Below, piece by piece: positions 34,177 through 43,132 of a stretch of 50,949 bases of DNA. The translations under genes were made by a program, and so were the position numbers. Positions within the stretch are counted from its first letter, which is position 1, and every line of letters begins with the position of its first letter. Location: NCBI RefSeq assembly GCF_001544515.1, contig NZ_FCOL02000039.1:1-50949 (forward strand), read 5' to 3'. Below the pieces are notes generated by a model, which ran no database searches, had not been told where the DNA came from, and worked only from the letters and a program-made list of their open reading frames with translations. This stretch comes from Caballeronia terrestris. Lineage in GTDB: Bacteria > Pseudomonadota > Gammaproteobacteria > Burkholderiales > Burkholderiaceae.

Positions 34177-36428
34177 CGCTCCCGTCCGCGCGCGACTGGC
34201 TGTTTTCGCTCAAGACGTTCACCGCAGCGATGCTGGCGCTCTACATCGCGCTGCGGCTCGAATTGCCACGTCCGTACTGGGCGATGGCGACGGTCTATAT
34301 CGTGTCGAATCCGTTCGTGGGCGCGACGCGTTCGAAGGCGCTCTACCGCGCGCTCGGGACGATGCTCGGCGCGGCGGCGGCGGTGCTTTTCGTGCCGCCG
34401 TTTGTGGAATCGCCGTATATCTTCAGCTTCGTCGTCGCGATGTGGACGGGCACGCTGCTCTATCTCGCGATTTCCGACCGCACCGCGCGCAGCTACGTCT
34501 TCATGCTGGCGGGCTACACGCTGCCGCTGATCGCGCTGCCCGCCGTGACGAACCCGACCGGCGTCTTCGATCTCGCCATCACGCGGACCGAGGAGATCCT
34601 GCTCGGCATCGTGTGCGCGAGCGTCGTGGGCGGCGCGGTGTTTCCGAACCGGCTCGCGCCGTCGCTCGTCGAGCGCACCGACGCCTGGTTCCGCGACGCC
34701 GCGTTCTACGTGAAGGAGACGCTCTCCGGCCGCATCGCGGGACAGGCGATTTCGGCGAGCCGCCAGCGGCTGGCGACGATGGTCAATCAGCTCGAATTCC
34801 TGCTGAGCCAGCTCGCGTACGACCACACGCGCCCCGATATCCTCGTGCGCGCGCACGCCTTGCGCGGACGGATGCAGTTGCTGCTGCCGATCGTCTCCGC
34901 GCTCGCCGATCCGCTGATCGCGCTGCTCGGCGGCGCGCATGCGCGGCCGGCGGGGCTGGAGGCGCTGCTCGCGGACGTCGTTAGATGGTTCGACGCCCCG
35001 CTCTCCCAGGACGACGATGCCGGCGCCGACCGTCTGCGCGAACGTATCGCCGCGCTCGAACCGCAGGCGGCCGAACTCACGACGTGGGAAGGCGCGCTGC
35101 TTTCGAGTGCGCTCTGGCGGCTGCGGCAGGTGGTTGACGTGTGGCAGGACTGTCGCGCGTTGCGCTCGCTGATCGCGCGCGAGGCAGGCGTGTGGCGTCC
35201 GCGCTTTCGGCACTGGCGGCTCGGCGGCTCGGAGCGCTATTTCGATCGCGGCATGCTGCTGTTTTCGGCGGGATCGGCGGTGGCGGCGATTTTCGTCGCT
35301 TCGAGTGTGTGGATCAGCTCGGGCTGGCAGGACGGCGCGGCGGCGGTATCGCTCGCGGCGGTCGCATGCTGCTTTTTCGCCGCGCTCGACGAACCCGCGC
35401 CGCAGGTCTTCGCGTTCTTTGTTTGGACGTGCGCGAGCGTCGTGCTGGCGGGACTCTACCTCTTCGTGATCTTGCCGAACGTGCACGATTTCGCGATGCT
35501 CGTCGTTATGTTCGCGGTGCCGTTCATTATTGTCGGCACGCTGATTCCGCGCCCGCAGTTCAATCTCGCGACGATGCTCGTCGCTGTCAACACGGCGTCG
35601 TTCATCAGCATCCAGAGCGCGTACGAGGCCAATTTCCTGACGTTCCTGAACAGCAATCTCGCAGGGCCGGCGGGGCTGTTGTTCGCGTTCATCTGGACGC
35701 GCGTGACGCGTCCGTTCGGCGCCGAGCTCGCGGCCGCGCGGCTGATGCGATCGAGTTGGCAGGACGTGGCGCTCGCCACCGCGACGCCGCCCGGCGGCGA
35801 TCAGCGCAACCTCGCCGCGCGCATGCTCGACCGGCTGATGCAGTTGATCCCGCGCCTCGCCGCCACCGACGACCATCGCCATCCGTCGATCGAGAGTTTT
35901 CGCGACTTGCGCGTCGCGTTCAATGCGCTCGATTTGTTGCGCGTGCGGCGGCGTGCGGGCGATGAGGTGGGGGCGTCGATCGATAGCGTGCTTTTCGGCG
36001 TGCGCGAGCATTACAACCGCTGCGCCGCGCGTCGAGCGCGGCAGCCGGTGCCGGAGAGTTTGCAAGCGGCGATCGATGCGGCGATGGCGCGGGTTTCGCG
36101 GGCGGAGGTGCGCGGGGAGACTGTGGCGCCATCACCGGACGAACCTCCAGCACCCGCAGCGCCTGCTCGACCTTCGGCGCCCTCCGTGCCTGCCGCGCCT
36201 GCCGAGCCTGCCGAGGCTGCCGCACCTGCCGAGCCTGCCGCACCTGCCGCGCCTGCCGCGCCTGCCGAGCCCGCCGCCCCTGCCGCACCTGCCGCACCTG
36301 CCGCACCCCCGCCCCTCCCCACCCGCTACCTCCGCGACGCACTCCACGCGCTCGTCGGCATGAGACTGTCGCTGTTCCCGCAACTGAGCGGCGTGTCCGG
36401 CCCCGGTCGTCCGGAGGCGCAGGCATGA
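34173..36428 (+). CDS. FUSC-family aromatic acid efflux inner-membrane protein (AaeB-like)
   Basis: The 751-residue protein has two blocks of hydrophobic helices (about residues 15-160 and 365-520) around a soluble middle, the layout of FUSC/AaeB transporters. The sequence LELPRPYWAMATVYIVSNPFVGATRSKALYR is characteristic. With DUF1656, an HlyD adaptor and an outer-membrane factor downstream, it should expel hydroxylated aromatic acids or fusaric-acid-like compounds. Near the C-terminus residues about 656-713 are a PAP/AEP repeat, uncommon in the family. The start overlaps the marR stop by 4 bases. Confidence 0.85.
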   Translation: MTLPSARDWLFSLKTFTAAMLALYIALRLELPRPYWAMATVYIVSNPFVGATRSKALYRALGTMLGAAAAVLFVPPFVESPYIFSFVVAMWTGTLLYLAISDRTARSYVFMLAGYTLPLIALPAVTNPTGVFDLAITRTEEILLGIVCASVVGGAVFPNRLAPSLVERTDAWFRDAAFYVKETLSGRIAGQAISASRQRLATMVNQLEFLLSQLAYDHTRPDILVRAHALRGRMQLLLPIVSALADPLIALLGGAHARPAGLEALLADVVRWFDAPLSQDDDAGADRLRERIAALEPQAAELTTWEGALLSSALWRLRQVVDVWQDCRALRSLIAREAGVWRPRFRHWRLGGSERYFDRGMLLFSAGSAVAAIFVASSVWISSGWQDGAAAVSLAAVACCFFAALDEPAPQVFAFFVWTCASVVLAGLYLFVILPNVHDFAMLVVMFAVPFIIVGTLIPRPQFNLATMLVAVNTASFISIQSAYEANFLTFLNSNLAGPAGLLFAFIWTRVTRPFGAELAAARLMRSSWQDVALATATPPGGDQRNLAARMLDRLMQLIPRLAATDDHRHPSIESFRDLRVAFNALDLLRVRRRAGDEVGASIDSVLFGVREHYNRCAARRARQPVPESLQAAIDAAMARVSRAEVRGETVAPSPDEPPAPAAPARPSAPSVPAAPAEPAEAAAPAEPAAPAAPAAPAEPAAPAAPAAPAAPPPLPTRYLRDALHALVGMRLSLFPQLSGVSGPGRPEAQA
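36139..36312 (+). repeat. GCCnnGCCTGCC-type simple repeat inside the FUSC gene
   Basis: A run of imperfect CCTGCCGAG/CCTGCCGCA units encodes a Pro-Ala-Glu/Pro-Ala-Ala stretch of about 58 residues near the FUSC C-terminus. Units vary in the third codon, unlike the homogeneous repeat in the adaptor gene 1.3 kb downstream. The segment is in frame and lies between the cytoplasmic helices and the closing YLRDALHALVGMRLSLFPQL. Confidence 0.8.
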
Positions 36429-36465
36429 CCCGCTCGCGCAAAAGCCAAAGCACAAGGACCGCCCG

Positions 36466-36675
36466 ATGATCGGCGAAATCGATATCTTCGGCGTCTTCGT
36501 GCCGGCCGTGCTCGTGCTGATGCTCGTCGCCTATCTGGTCAATCTCGCGATCCGCACGGTCCTCACGCGTACCGGCTTCTACCGCTTTGTCTGGCATCGC
36601 TCGATCTTCGATCTTGGCATTTACGTGCTCGTGCTCGGCGCTGTCGTCGTTCTTTCCCACCGGTTCATGACGTGA
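36466..36675 (+). CDS. DUF1656 small membrane protein (AaeX-like)
   Basis: The 69-residue protein has two membrane helices (about residues 8-30 and 45-64) and the DUF1656 opening GEIDIFGVFVPAVLVLMLVAYLVNLAIR. Such proteins accompany FUSC pumps and HlyD adaptors; their function is unknown. AAGGA precedes the ATG. The last codons overlap the adaptor start (GTGA at 36672-36675). Confidence 0.9.
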   Translation: MIGEIDIFGVFVPAVLVLMLVAYLVNLAIRTVLTRTGFYRFVWHRSIFDLGIYVLVLGAVVVLSHRFMT

Positions 36676-37937
36676 ATAAAACCTGGCTCTCCGTTGGACG
36701 CATCCTTCTTACGCTCGTCGTCGTGGCGGCTGCGGCATTCGTGCTGTGGCGCCTCGTCGGCTATTACATGTTCGCGCCCTGGACGCGCGACGGCCACGTG
36801 CGCGCCGATGTCGTACAGGTCGCGCCGGACGTCGGCGGACTGATCGTGCAGGTCGATGTCGTCGATAACCAGGCGGTCACACGCGGCCAGACGCTCTTCG
36901 TGATCGATCAGGCGCGCTACGCGCTCGCGCTTCGTCAGGCGCAAGCGACCGCGCAGCAGCGTCGCGCGACGCTCGACCAGGCGCGCCGCGAGGACGCGCG
37001 CAACCGCACGCTCGGCGATCTCGTCGCGCGCGAGGCGACCGAGGAGACGCGCGCCCGCGTGCAGCAGGCGGAAGCGGCGCTCGCCGACGCGGAAGTCGCC
37101 ATCGATACCGCGCGGCTGAACCTGCAGCGCACGACGATCGTGAGCCCCGTCGACGGCTATCTGAACGACCGCGCGCCGCGTGCCGGCGAATATGTGACGG
37201 CGAGCCGGCCGGTGTTGTCGGTGGTGGACATGCACTCGTTTCGCGTCGATGGCTACTTCGAGGAGACGAAGCTGCGCGGCATCGATATCGGGCAGCCGGT
37301 GGATATCGAGGTGCTGGGCGAGCCGGGCGTGCTGCGCGGGCACGTGCAGAGCATCGTCGCGGGGATCGAGGACCGTGACCGCACGCAGGGGTCGAACCTG
37401 CTGCCGAACGTGAATCCGGCGTTTAGCTGGGTGCGGCTGGCGCAGCGGATTCCGGTGCGCGTCGCGCTCGATGAGGTGCCGGCGGATTTCAGGATGATCG
37501 CGGGACGGACGGCGACTGTGTCGGTGCGGGGACTTGCGCCTTCGTTGAGCGGCGGGCGGGGTGCTTCGGCGGTCGTGGTGGCGAGTTCCGCTAGTTCTGT
37601 CGGGTCGGCGGGTTCTGCTGGTTCTGCTGGTTCTGCTGGTTCTGCTGGTTCTGCTGGTTCTGCTGGTTCTGCTGGTTCTGCGGGTTCTGCGGGTTCTGCG
37701 GGTTCTGCGGGTTCTGCGGGTTCTGCGGGTTCTGCGGGTTCTGCGGGATCGGCTGGCCCGTCCGGCTCAGTGGGTTCACCGGGTCCGGGTGGCTCGACGG
37801 GCTCAACGGGTTCGGCTGGCTCGGCAAGTTCGGCAAGTTCGACCGGCTCGACGGCTTCGCCAAGCCCATCGGCTCCGGCCAGCGCATCGGCCGCCCACGC
37901 CACCTCAGCCCAACCCTCCCCGGATCTCAAGCGATGA
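36672..37937 (+). CDS. HlyD-type efflux adaptor (AaeA-like) with Gly-Ser-Ala repeat tail
   Basis: The 421-residue periplasmic adaptor has one N-terminal membrane helix, VRADVVQVAPDVGGLIVQVDVVDNQAVTRGQTLFVID (barrel-sandwich half), a helical hairpin (about residues 80-145) and RTTIVSPVDGYLNDRAPRAGEYV. It joins the FUSC pump to the outer-membrane factor. Normal family members end soon after ...GRTATVSVRG. Here about 110 more residues follow, mostly 15 perfect Gly-Ser-Ala units then Ser/Gly/Pro/Ala-rich sequence. GTG start by GTGA overlap; the stop overlaps the next ATG. Confidence 0.9.
   Translation: MNKTWLSVGRILLTLVVVAAAAFVLWRLVGYYMFAPWTRDGHVRADVVQVAPDVGGLIVQVDVVDNQAVTRGQTLFVIDQARYALALRQAQATAQQRRATLDQARREDARNRTLGDLVAREATEETRARVQQAEAALADAEVAIDTARLNLQRTTIVSPVDGYLNDRAPRAGEYVTASRPVLSVVDMHSFRVDGYFEETKLRGIDIGQPVDIEVLGEPGVLRGHVQSIVAGIEDRDRTQGSNLLPNVNPAFSWVRLAQRIPVRVALDEVPADFRMIAGRTATVSVRGLAPSLSGGRGASAVVVASSASSVGSAGSAGSAGSAGSAGSAGSAGSAGSAGSAGSAGSAGSAGSAGSAGSAGSAGPSGSVGSPGPGGSTGSTGSAGSASSASSTGSTASPSPSAPASASAAHATSAQPSPDLKR
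37611..37745 (+). repeat. 9-bp minisatellite, 15 tandem copies, in the adaptor gene
   Basis: Seven units of GGTTCTGCT (37611-37673) are followed by eight of GGTTCTGCG (37674-37745), all in frame as Gly-Ser-Ala (residues 314-358). The two blocks are each perfectly homogeneous, differing only in the last base. This is the mark of recent slippage or unequal exchange. Unit changes keep the frame, so copy number alters tail length and does not switch the gene off. Confidence 0.95.
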
Positions 37938-39403
37938 ACGCCCCGCGCGCCCTCGCCCTCCTGCCGCTGGTGTGCGCGCTCGCCGCGTGCATCACGGTTG
38001 GCCCGGACTACAAGCTGCCGCCGGACGCAGCGATCAACGCGCCGCTCGCCAACGCCCCGCTCGACGGCGCCGGCAACAAGGTCGTCGCCCAGCAGCAAGC
38101 CGTCCCGCCAATCTGGTGGCGCCTCTACGACGACCCCGTCCTCGACAGCCTCGTCCAGCAGGCGATGCAATCCAACACCGATTTACGCGTCGCAGCGGCG
38201 AACCTCGCGCGCTCCCGCGAGGCGCTCGGCGTCGCAGAAGCCCAGGGCGGCTTCTCCGGCAGCGCGTCGGCGGCCGTCAAGCGGGCGCAGGAATCGGGCG
38301 AGCAATTCCTGATCTTCGAAAAGCTGCCGGTCGCGAACGAAGGCGACATCGGCATCAGCGTGGCGTACGAAATCGACCTCTTCGGCACGTTGCGGCGCGG
38401 CGTCGAGGCAGCCGAGGCGGACCACGAGGCCGTGCAGGCCGCCGCCGACCTCGCGCGCATCACCGTGGTCGCGGACGTCGTGCGCGCCTATGTCGAAAAC
38501 TGCTCGGCCGCCGAGGAACTGGCGATCGCGCAGCAATCGCTCGACTTGCAGAAAAAGCGCGTCGCGCTCACGCGCCGCCTGCGCGACGCAGGCCGCGGCA
38601 ACACGCCCGACGTGACGCGCGGCCAGACGCAGGTCGAGACGCTCAACGCCGACATCCCACGCTACCGGGCGCGCCGCCGCATCGCGCAATACCGGCTCGC
38701 GATGCTGCTCGCCCGCGCACCCGCCGACCTGCCACCGGCCGTGCTTGCGTGCCACGAGACGCCGCGCATCAAGAACGCGCTCCCCGTCGGCGACGGAGCC
38801 GCGCTCCTCAAGCGCCGTCCCGACGTGCGCGAAGCCGAGCGGCGCCTTGCGGCATCGACGGCGCGCATCGGCGTCGCGACCGGCGCGCTCTATCCGACGG
38901 TCGCGATCGGCGCGTCGGCGGGCCTGACCGGCCTGGCGGGCGACCTCGGCAAGCCGGAGACGCAGCGCTGGGGCTTCGGCCCGCTGATCAGCTGGCAGTT
39001 TCCCGCGAACGGCGCGCGCGGCCGCGTGCGCGAGGCTCGCGCGGGTGCCGACGTGGCGCTCGCCCGCTTCGACGGCGTCGTGCTCAACGCGTTGCGCGAG
39101 GCGCAGAGCAGCCTCGCGACCTACGCCGCCGACTACGAGCGGATGGAGTCGCTGCGCGCAGCGCAGAAGTCGGCAGTGCAGTCGGCGAACGAGACGCATC
39201 GCTTCTACATCGCCGGGCGCGAGTCGTTCATCGCCGATCTCGACGCCACCCGCACGCTGACGTCGACCAACGCGCAGCTCGCCGCGGCCGAAGGACAAGT
39301 GGCGCTCGATCAGGTCAACCTGTTCCGCGCGCTCGGCGGCGGCTGGGAAACGCCGACGGCCTCGGCGGCATCGAAAGAATCCCCCGCCGTCGCGCGCAAA
39401 TAA
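37934..39403 (+). CDS. Outer-membrane efflux lipoprotein, NodT/OprM family
   Basis: The 489-residue protein begins with a lipoprotein signal (ALLPLVCALAAC, acylated Cys19) and ITVGPDYKLPP, the classic NodT/OprM opening. Two related halves each carry long helices: NTDLRVAAANLARSREALGVAEAQ and YEIDLFGTLRRGVEAAEAD in the first, LLKRRPDVREAERRLAASTARIGVATGALYPTVAIGASAGL in the second. It forms the trimeric outer-membrane channel for the FUSC/HlyD pump. The ATG overlaps the adaptor stop. Confidence 0.9.
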   Translation: MNAPRALALLPLVCALAACITVGPDYKLPPDAAINAPLANAPLDGAGNKVVAQQQAVPPIWWRLYDDPVLDSLVQQAMQSNTDLRVAAANLARSREALGVAEAQGGFSGSASAAVKRAQESGEQFLIFEKLPVANEGDIGISVAYEIDLFGTLRRGVEAAEADHEAVQAAADLARITVVADVVRAYVENCSAAEELAIAQQSLDLQKKRVALTRRLRDAGRGNTPDVTRGQTQVETLNADIPRYRARRRIAQYRLAMLLARAPADLPPAVLACHETPRIKNALPVGDGAALLKRRPDVREAERRLAASTARIGVATGALYPTVAIGASAGLTGLAGDLGKPETQRWGFGPLISWQFPANGARGRVREARAGADVALARFDGVVLNALREAQSSLATYAADYERMESLRAAQKSAVQSANETHRFYIAGRESFIADLDATRTLTSTNAQLAAAEGQVALDQVNLFRALGGGWETPTASAASKESPAVARK

Positions 39404-39562
39404 TTTGTCAACGTTTGTGTATAGTCACGCGTTGTTAGAGCGTCGTGTAAGCGGAGTGAAATAGCGCGCGAAGCGTGCACCACAAAGCTGCAGGGCACTT
39501 GAGCGTCCCTTTCGAAAGTAACGTTTCCACAGCCCTACACCGCTTGATAAAAGGAGTTTCGA

Positions 39563-39841
39563 ATGAAACGAACAAAGAGCATCGCAGTAGTTGGCGCGTT
39601 GGCATTTGCACTCTCGGCGCCGGTTTTTGCACAAGGCGGCGGTTCGAACAGCGAAGGCGGCAAGCCGTCCGGTCCGGATTCGGGCCTCGCGGCATCGGCA
39701 CCGCATCACGCGAAGCACAAGGAAAAGGGCACGGGCGGCACGACGCTGCATCAGGAAAACAAGGCGAACAAACTGAAGGGCGCATCGGCGGCGAAGGCAG
39801 CCTCCGCGCTCGGCACCAATGACAAGGGCGCACCGCAGTAA
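39563..39841 (+). CDS. Small secreted hydrophilic protein, unknown function
   Basis: This 92-residue product has a clear signal peptide (MKRTKSIAVVGALAFALSAPVFAQ, cleavage after AFA or AQG). It then carries a Gly/Ser/Lys/His-rich, charged and probably disordered body containing SAPHHAKHKEKGTGGTTLHQENKANKLKG. AAGGAG precedes the ATG. It is a single-gene unit ending at a strong terminator. No domain is recognised; small His/Lys-rich periplasmic proteins of this kind are common in Burkholderiaceae. Confidence 0.75.
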   Translation: MKRTKSIAVVGALAFALSAPVFAQGGGSNSEGGKPSGPDSGLAASAPHHAKHKEKGTGGTTLHQENKANKLKGASAAKAASALGTNDKGAPQ

Positions 39842-39858
39842 GTTTTCGATCCTTGCAA

Positions 39859-39896
39859 AAAAACCGGCCGTTCGATTTCTCGAACGGCCGGTTTTT
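39859..39896. terminator. Bidirectional rho-independent terminator
   Basis: A perfect 17-bp stem (39859-39875 with 39880-39896; core ACCGGCCGTTCGA) closes a TTTC loop and has an A-run on the left and a T-run on the right. It therefore works for the small secreted protein on the plus strand and for the convergent DUF1254 gene on the minus strand. Confidence 0.95.
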
Positions 39897-39916
39897 ATTG
39901 GGCGTCCGCTTTGGCC

Positions 39917-41326
39917 TCAACGCACGCGCTGTATCGATGGCGACTTCCACCGGTCGTTCAGCAGTTCCGGCTTTGGCCAGTAATAACGCATCGTCACCAT
40001 GAACGACCCGTTCGGCGCCGGCAGCCAGTTCGCTTCCTTCGCCTTGCCCGGCGACGTACTCTGCACATACACCGTCAGCCCGCCGTCCTTGTCCTTCTTG
40101 AGATTCGCCAGCATCGGCGAGTTGATCAGGTAGCGGTTCATCGGGTTCTTCACGAGCAATTGACTCGGCAGGGCGTACATCGTCATTGACCAGAACGCGT
40201 TCACCGGCGGCAGCTTGCCCTTCGCGAACCTCAGGACGTAGCGGTGCTTGCTGCCGTCGAGCGGCTCGCCCGACGCATCCTTCTCCAGCACCGGATACAG
40301 CGCCTCCTCGCGCGAATTCGCCCCGATGCCCACCTGCGTCCCCGTCGCGCGCGCGACGTAGTCGTTCTTCAGATACTCGCGTGTCCCGAAAAGCGTGTCG
40401 GTCTTGCCGTTGAGCGTGGCGCGCTTCGCATCGATCGCCTTTTGCCCGTCTTCCATGCCGCCGCGAAACGCGGCCTTCTGCTCGTCCGACAGCGCGCCCG
40501 GATCGAAGTGCCTGCCCGGCACGATGCCAATCTGCTCGAAGCGGCGCCGCAAGTCGGCTTCGGCCGGGTTGACGGGCGCGAACTGCAGCAGGAACGCGAG
40601 GCGATCGAAGAATTCGAGCGACGTCCGCGCGCTGGCGGGCGCGAGCGGCGCCGGCCACTGCACGTCGGGCGCGGCAGGTGGCGGCGTGCTCGACGTGAAC
40701 GCGGAAAGCGTCTGCACCTTGTAGCCGGACTGGATGCGCTTGACGTTGTCGAGATCGGCGGGATTGAAAAGCTGCGTGCGCCCGACGACGTTCACCAGTT
40801 GCGTCTCCGTGCGAATCACCTGCGTGATGCCGGGCGGCATCGTGCCGTTCCAGCCCGGCCCGGCAATCAGGTAGTTGCCGCCGCGGTTGCCCGTCGTACG
40901 CGTGCCGATGTAGGCAAAATTGAACGTGTACAGGTCCATCAACTGGAAGACGAAGTAGCGCTTCGGCTCCATCGGCGGGATCGTGATGACGACGGGTTCC
41001 GCCCGCAGATCGAGGCCCGCGAACGAGTACGGCGTGTCGGAGTTGGGCGTGACGAAGGCAGTGTCGTCGGGGGTGAAGACGCGCGAGATGTTGAGGATCG
41101 TGTTGAACGGGCCGCGGTATTGCGGGCCGCTCTTGTCGAGGGAATACGCGTAGATGACGGCGTAATCGTCGACCATCGGCGTGCCGTAGATGTACGCGTC
41201 CTTCGCGATCGAGCGGATGTCGGCGGCGTTTGCCGTGACGGGCGGGCTTTTCGGCGCCGTGCGGCAGGCGGAAAGGGCGAACGCGACGCCCAGAAGCGCC
41301 ACGAAACATGCTCGTTTGATGGACAT
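39917..41326 (-). CDS. DUF1254/DUF1214 lipoprotein
   Basis: The 469-residue protein has a lipoprotein signal (FVALLGVAFALSAC, Cys21). It then has the DUF1254 domain (about residues 40-170; KDAYIYGTPMVDDYAVIYAYS, TPNSDTPYSFAGLDLRAEPVVITIP) and a C-terminal DUF1214 domain (about 350-460; NAFWSMTMYALPSQLLVKNPMNRYLINSPM). Both domains are common in Proteobacteria and of unknown function. It converges with the small secreted protein and shares its terminator. Confidence 0.85.
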   Translation of the reverse strand: MSIKRACFVALLGVAFALSACRTAPKSPPVTANAADIRSIAKDAYIYGTPMVDDYAVIYAYSLDKSGPQYRGPFNTILNISRVFTPDDTAFVTPNSDTPYSFAGLDLRAEPVVITIPPMEPKRYFVFQLMDLYTFNFAYIGTRTTGNRGGNYLIAGPGWNGTMPPGITQVIRTETQLVNVVGRTQLFNPADLDNVKRIQSGYKVQTLSAFTSSTPPPAAPDVQWPAPLAPASARTSLEFFDRLAFLLQFAPVNPAEADLRRRFEQIGIVPGRHFDPGALSDEQKAAFRGGMEDGQKAIDAKRATLNGKTDTLFGTREYLKNDYVARATGTQVGIGANSREEALYPVLEKDASGEPLDGSKHRYVLRFAKGKLPPVNAFWSMTMYALPSQLLVKNPMNRYLINSPMLANLKKDKDGGLTVYVQSTSPGKAKEANWLPAPNGSFMVTMRYYWPKPELLNDRWKSPSIQRVR

Positions 41327-41444
41327 TGCGCGTCTCTCTGATAGCCGCGCGGACGCTCGCGCGGCGTGGATGGGATCGAGCTTCCCTTCTTAGATATCAG
41401 ATCGGCCGCGCTATGGGTAGGCGCCTTTCAGCAGACGAATCCGC

Positions 41445-42251
41445 TCACGTCGATCCCGCCATCGAAGGCGACGTCCGCGCGCCCGCCTGATACGCGCTTG
41501 GGCAAACGCCGAACTGCCGCCGAAAAATGCGGGTGAAGTACGAAAGGTCGTTGAAGCCGACCGAATACGCCACTTCCTTTACGAGTGCCCCAGGATGCGC
41601 AAGCCGCTCGCACGCGCGCTCCATCCGAAATCCCAGCAGATACTGGCCGAAGCTCACGCCGTGTTCCTGCCGAAACGTGCGGCAAAACTGCGACGGACTC
41701 AACTGGCAGATCGCCGCGACATGATCGAGCGCGATCCGGCCGTCGAAATTCGCGCGGACGTAAGCGATCGCGGGCTGCGTCTTCTGCCGCTCGCGTGGTT
41801 CGAAGGCAGGCAGCGGCACGCTGCGCTCGGCGGCGCGCGACGGCGTGTCGCTCGCGCGCGTCAGCGCCGCGAGCGCCAGGATGCTGCGGCACAGTTCGCG
41901 CAGCGGCACAGGCTTGATCAGCAGGTCCCAGACGCGCAGGCGCAGCGCCCACATCGCGATCGCCATCGAATTGCGCCCCGCGATCACGAGCACGGGCAGC
42001 GCCGGATAGTCGCGACGCACGCGGGTGAGTGCGTCGATGCCCTGCGCGTTCGGCTCGTCGAATTCGAAGCACACGAAGGCGGGTGTGCGGCACCGGATGG
42101 TATCGGCGACGCGCGCGGGCTCGTCGACGCGATGGATGTCGAACGCTCCGTCGAGCGATTCCGCAAGCGATGCCTGCGCGTTGGCCGTCAAATCTACCCA
42201 CACGAAACGATAGTACGGTGATGCACTTGCTGGATCGAATGAATGTGACAT
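41445..42251 (-). CDS. AraC-family regulator with an altered receiver-like N-terminus
   Basis: The 268-residue protein ends in an AraC double HTH (about residues 160-255; IALDHVAAICQLSPSQFCRTFRQEHGVSFGQYLLGFRMERACERL, VKEVAYSVGFNDLSYFTRIFRRQFGVCPSAYQ). The N-terminal 125 residues follow the response-regulator fold, with VWVDLTANAQ at strand 1 and LLIKPV carrying the conserved Lys-Pro. At strand 3 the position of the phosphorylated Asp is Glu (FEFDEPNAQG), and the switch Thr is Ala. It probably acts without phosphorylation. AAGGAG lies 10 bases before the ATG at 42251, preferred over 42275. Confidence 0.8.
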   Translation of the reverse strand: MSHSFDPASASPYYRFVWVDLTANAQASLAESLDGAFDIHRVDEPARVADTIRCRTPAFVCFEFDEPNAQGIDALTRVRRDYPALPVLVIAGRNSMAIAMWALRLRVWDLLIKPVPLRELCRSILALAALTRASDTPSRAAERSVPLPAFEPRERQKTQPAIAYVRANFDGRIALDHVAAICQLSPSQFCRTFRQEHGVSFGQYLLGFRMERACERLAHPGALVKEVAYSVGFNDLSYFTRIFRRQFGVCPSAYQAGARTSPSMAGST

Positions 42252-42481
42252 GGATGGTTCGCTCCTTGTCGCCACAAGCCTTCGGCCCGGTCACGATGTT
42301 CCGTGTATCGCGGTGGCTTCGTGGGATGCGTCCAATGTCGTTCATCCTGAAAATTCGGAATACCCTGATTGCGCGGGGGACGGTGCCCCCGCTTGCGGGG
42401 TCATACGCCAAGCGCGCGCCGCGCACTTTGTGTATCGTCTGCGTGTTCCGCGAGAGGCGGTTTTCTACGAGAGTGCATGCG

Positions 42482-43111
42482 ATGCTGACAATCTGGGGCC
42501 GGGCGAACTCGGTCAATGTGCAGAAGGTGCTGTGGTGCTGCGAAGAACTGGGATTGCCGTTCAAGCGTATCGACGCTGGCATGCAGTTCGGCCGCAACGA
42601 CCAGCCCGACTACCTCGCGATGAACCCGACCGGGCGCATCCCGACGCTCGTCGACGGCGATTTCGTGCTGTGGGAATCGAATTCGATCATCCGATATCTT
42701 GCGCTGCAATATGGATCGGAGAGCACACTCTATCCCGCCGATCCGAAGCTGCGCGCGAGTGTCGACCGCTGGCTCGACTGGACGATCACGACGCTGCAGC
42801 CGGCCGAGCGCCCGGTGTTCTGGGGCTACGTGCGCACGCCGGCGCCACAACGCGATACCGCACGCCTCGCCGCCGATAGCGCCGTCGTCGCGAACCTCTG
42901 GCGCATCATCGATACGCAACTGCAAGGCCGCGACCATCTCGAAGGCGACAGCTTCACACTCGCCGATCTCGTGCTCGGCGCGTATGCACGGCGCTGGTAC
43001 GGCCTCGACGAATTGCACGACCGGCCACGGCTCGCGAACCTCGAACGCTGGTACGCGCGCATCGGCGAACGCAAGGGCTTCCTGCAATACATCGCCGCGC
43101 CGCTCAGCTGA
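42482..43111 (+). CDS. Glutathione S-transferase family protein
   Basis: The 209-residue protein has a thioredoxin-like N-terminal domain (MLTIWGRANSVNVQKVLWCCEELGLPFKRIDAG, with the cis-Pro in NPTGRIPTLVDGDFVLWESNSIIRYLA) and an all-helical C-terminal domain. ESNSI is the glutathione gamma-glutamyl contact. The active-site residue is probably Ser10 (RANSVNVQK). The ATG at 42482 is the family start, although the frame is open upstream. It is followed by a second GST gene after 21 bases. The substrate is unknown. Confidence 0.85.
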   Translation: MLTIWGRANSVNVQKVLWCCEELGLPFKRIDAGMQFGRNDQPDYLAMNPTGRIPTLVDGDFVLWESNSIIRYLALQYGSESTLYPADPKLRASVDRWLDWTITTLQPAERPVFWGYVRTPAPQRDTARLAADSAVVANLWRIIDTQLQGRDHLEGDSFTLADLVLGAYARRWYGLDELHDRPRLANLERWYARIGERKGFLQYIAAPLS

Positions 43112-43132
43112 ATTCCACGATAAATCGCTCCC

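Noticed and set aside
37611..37745. Tandem repeat as a possible CRISPR array
   Set aside because: The unit is 9 bp with no spacers and lies in frame inside a coding gene.
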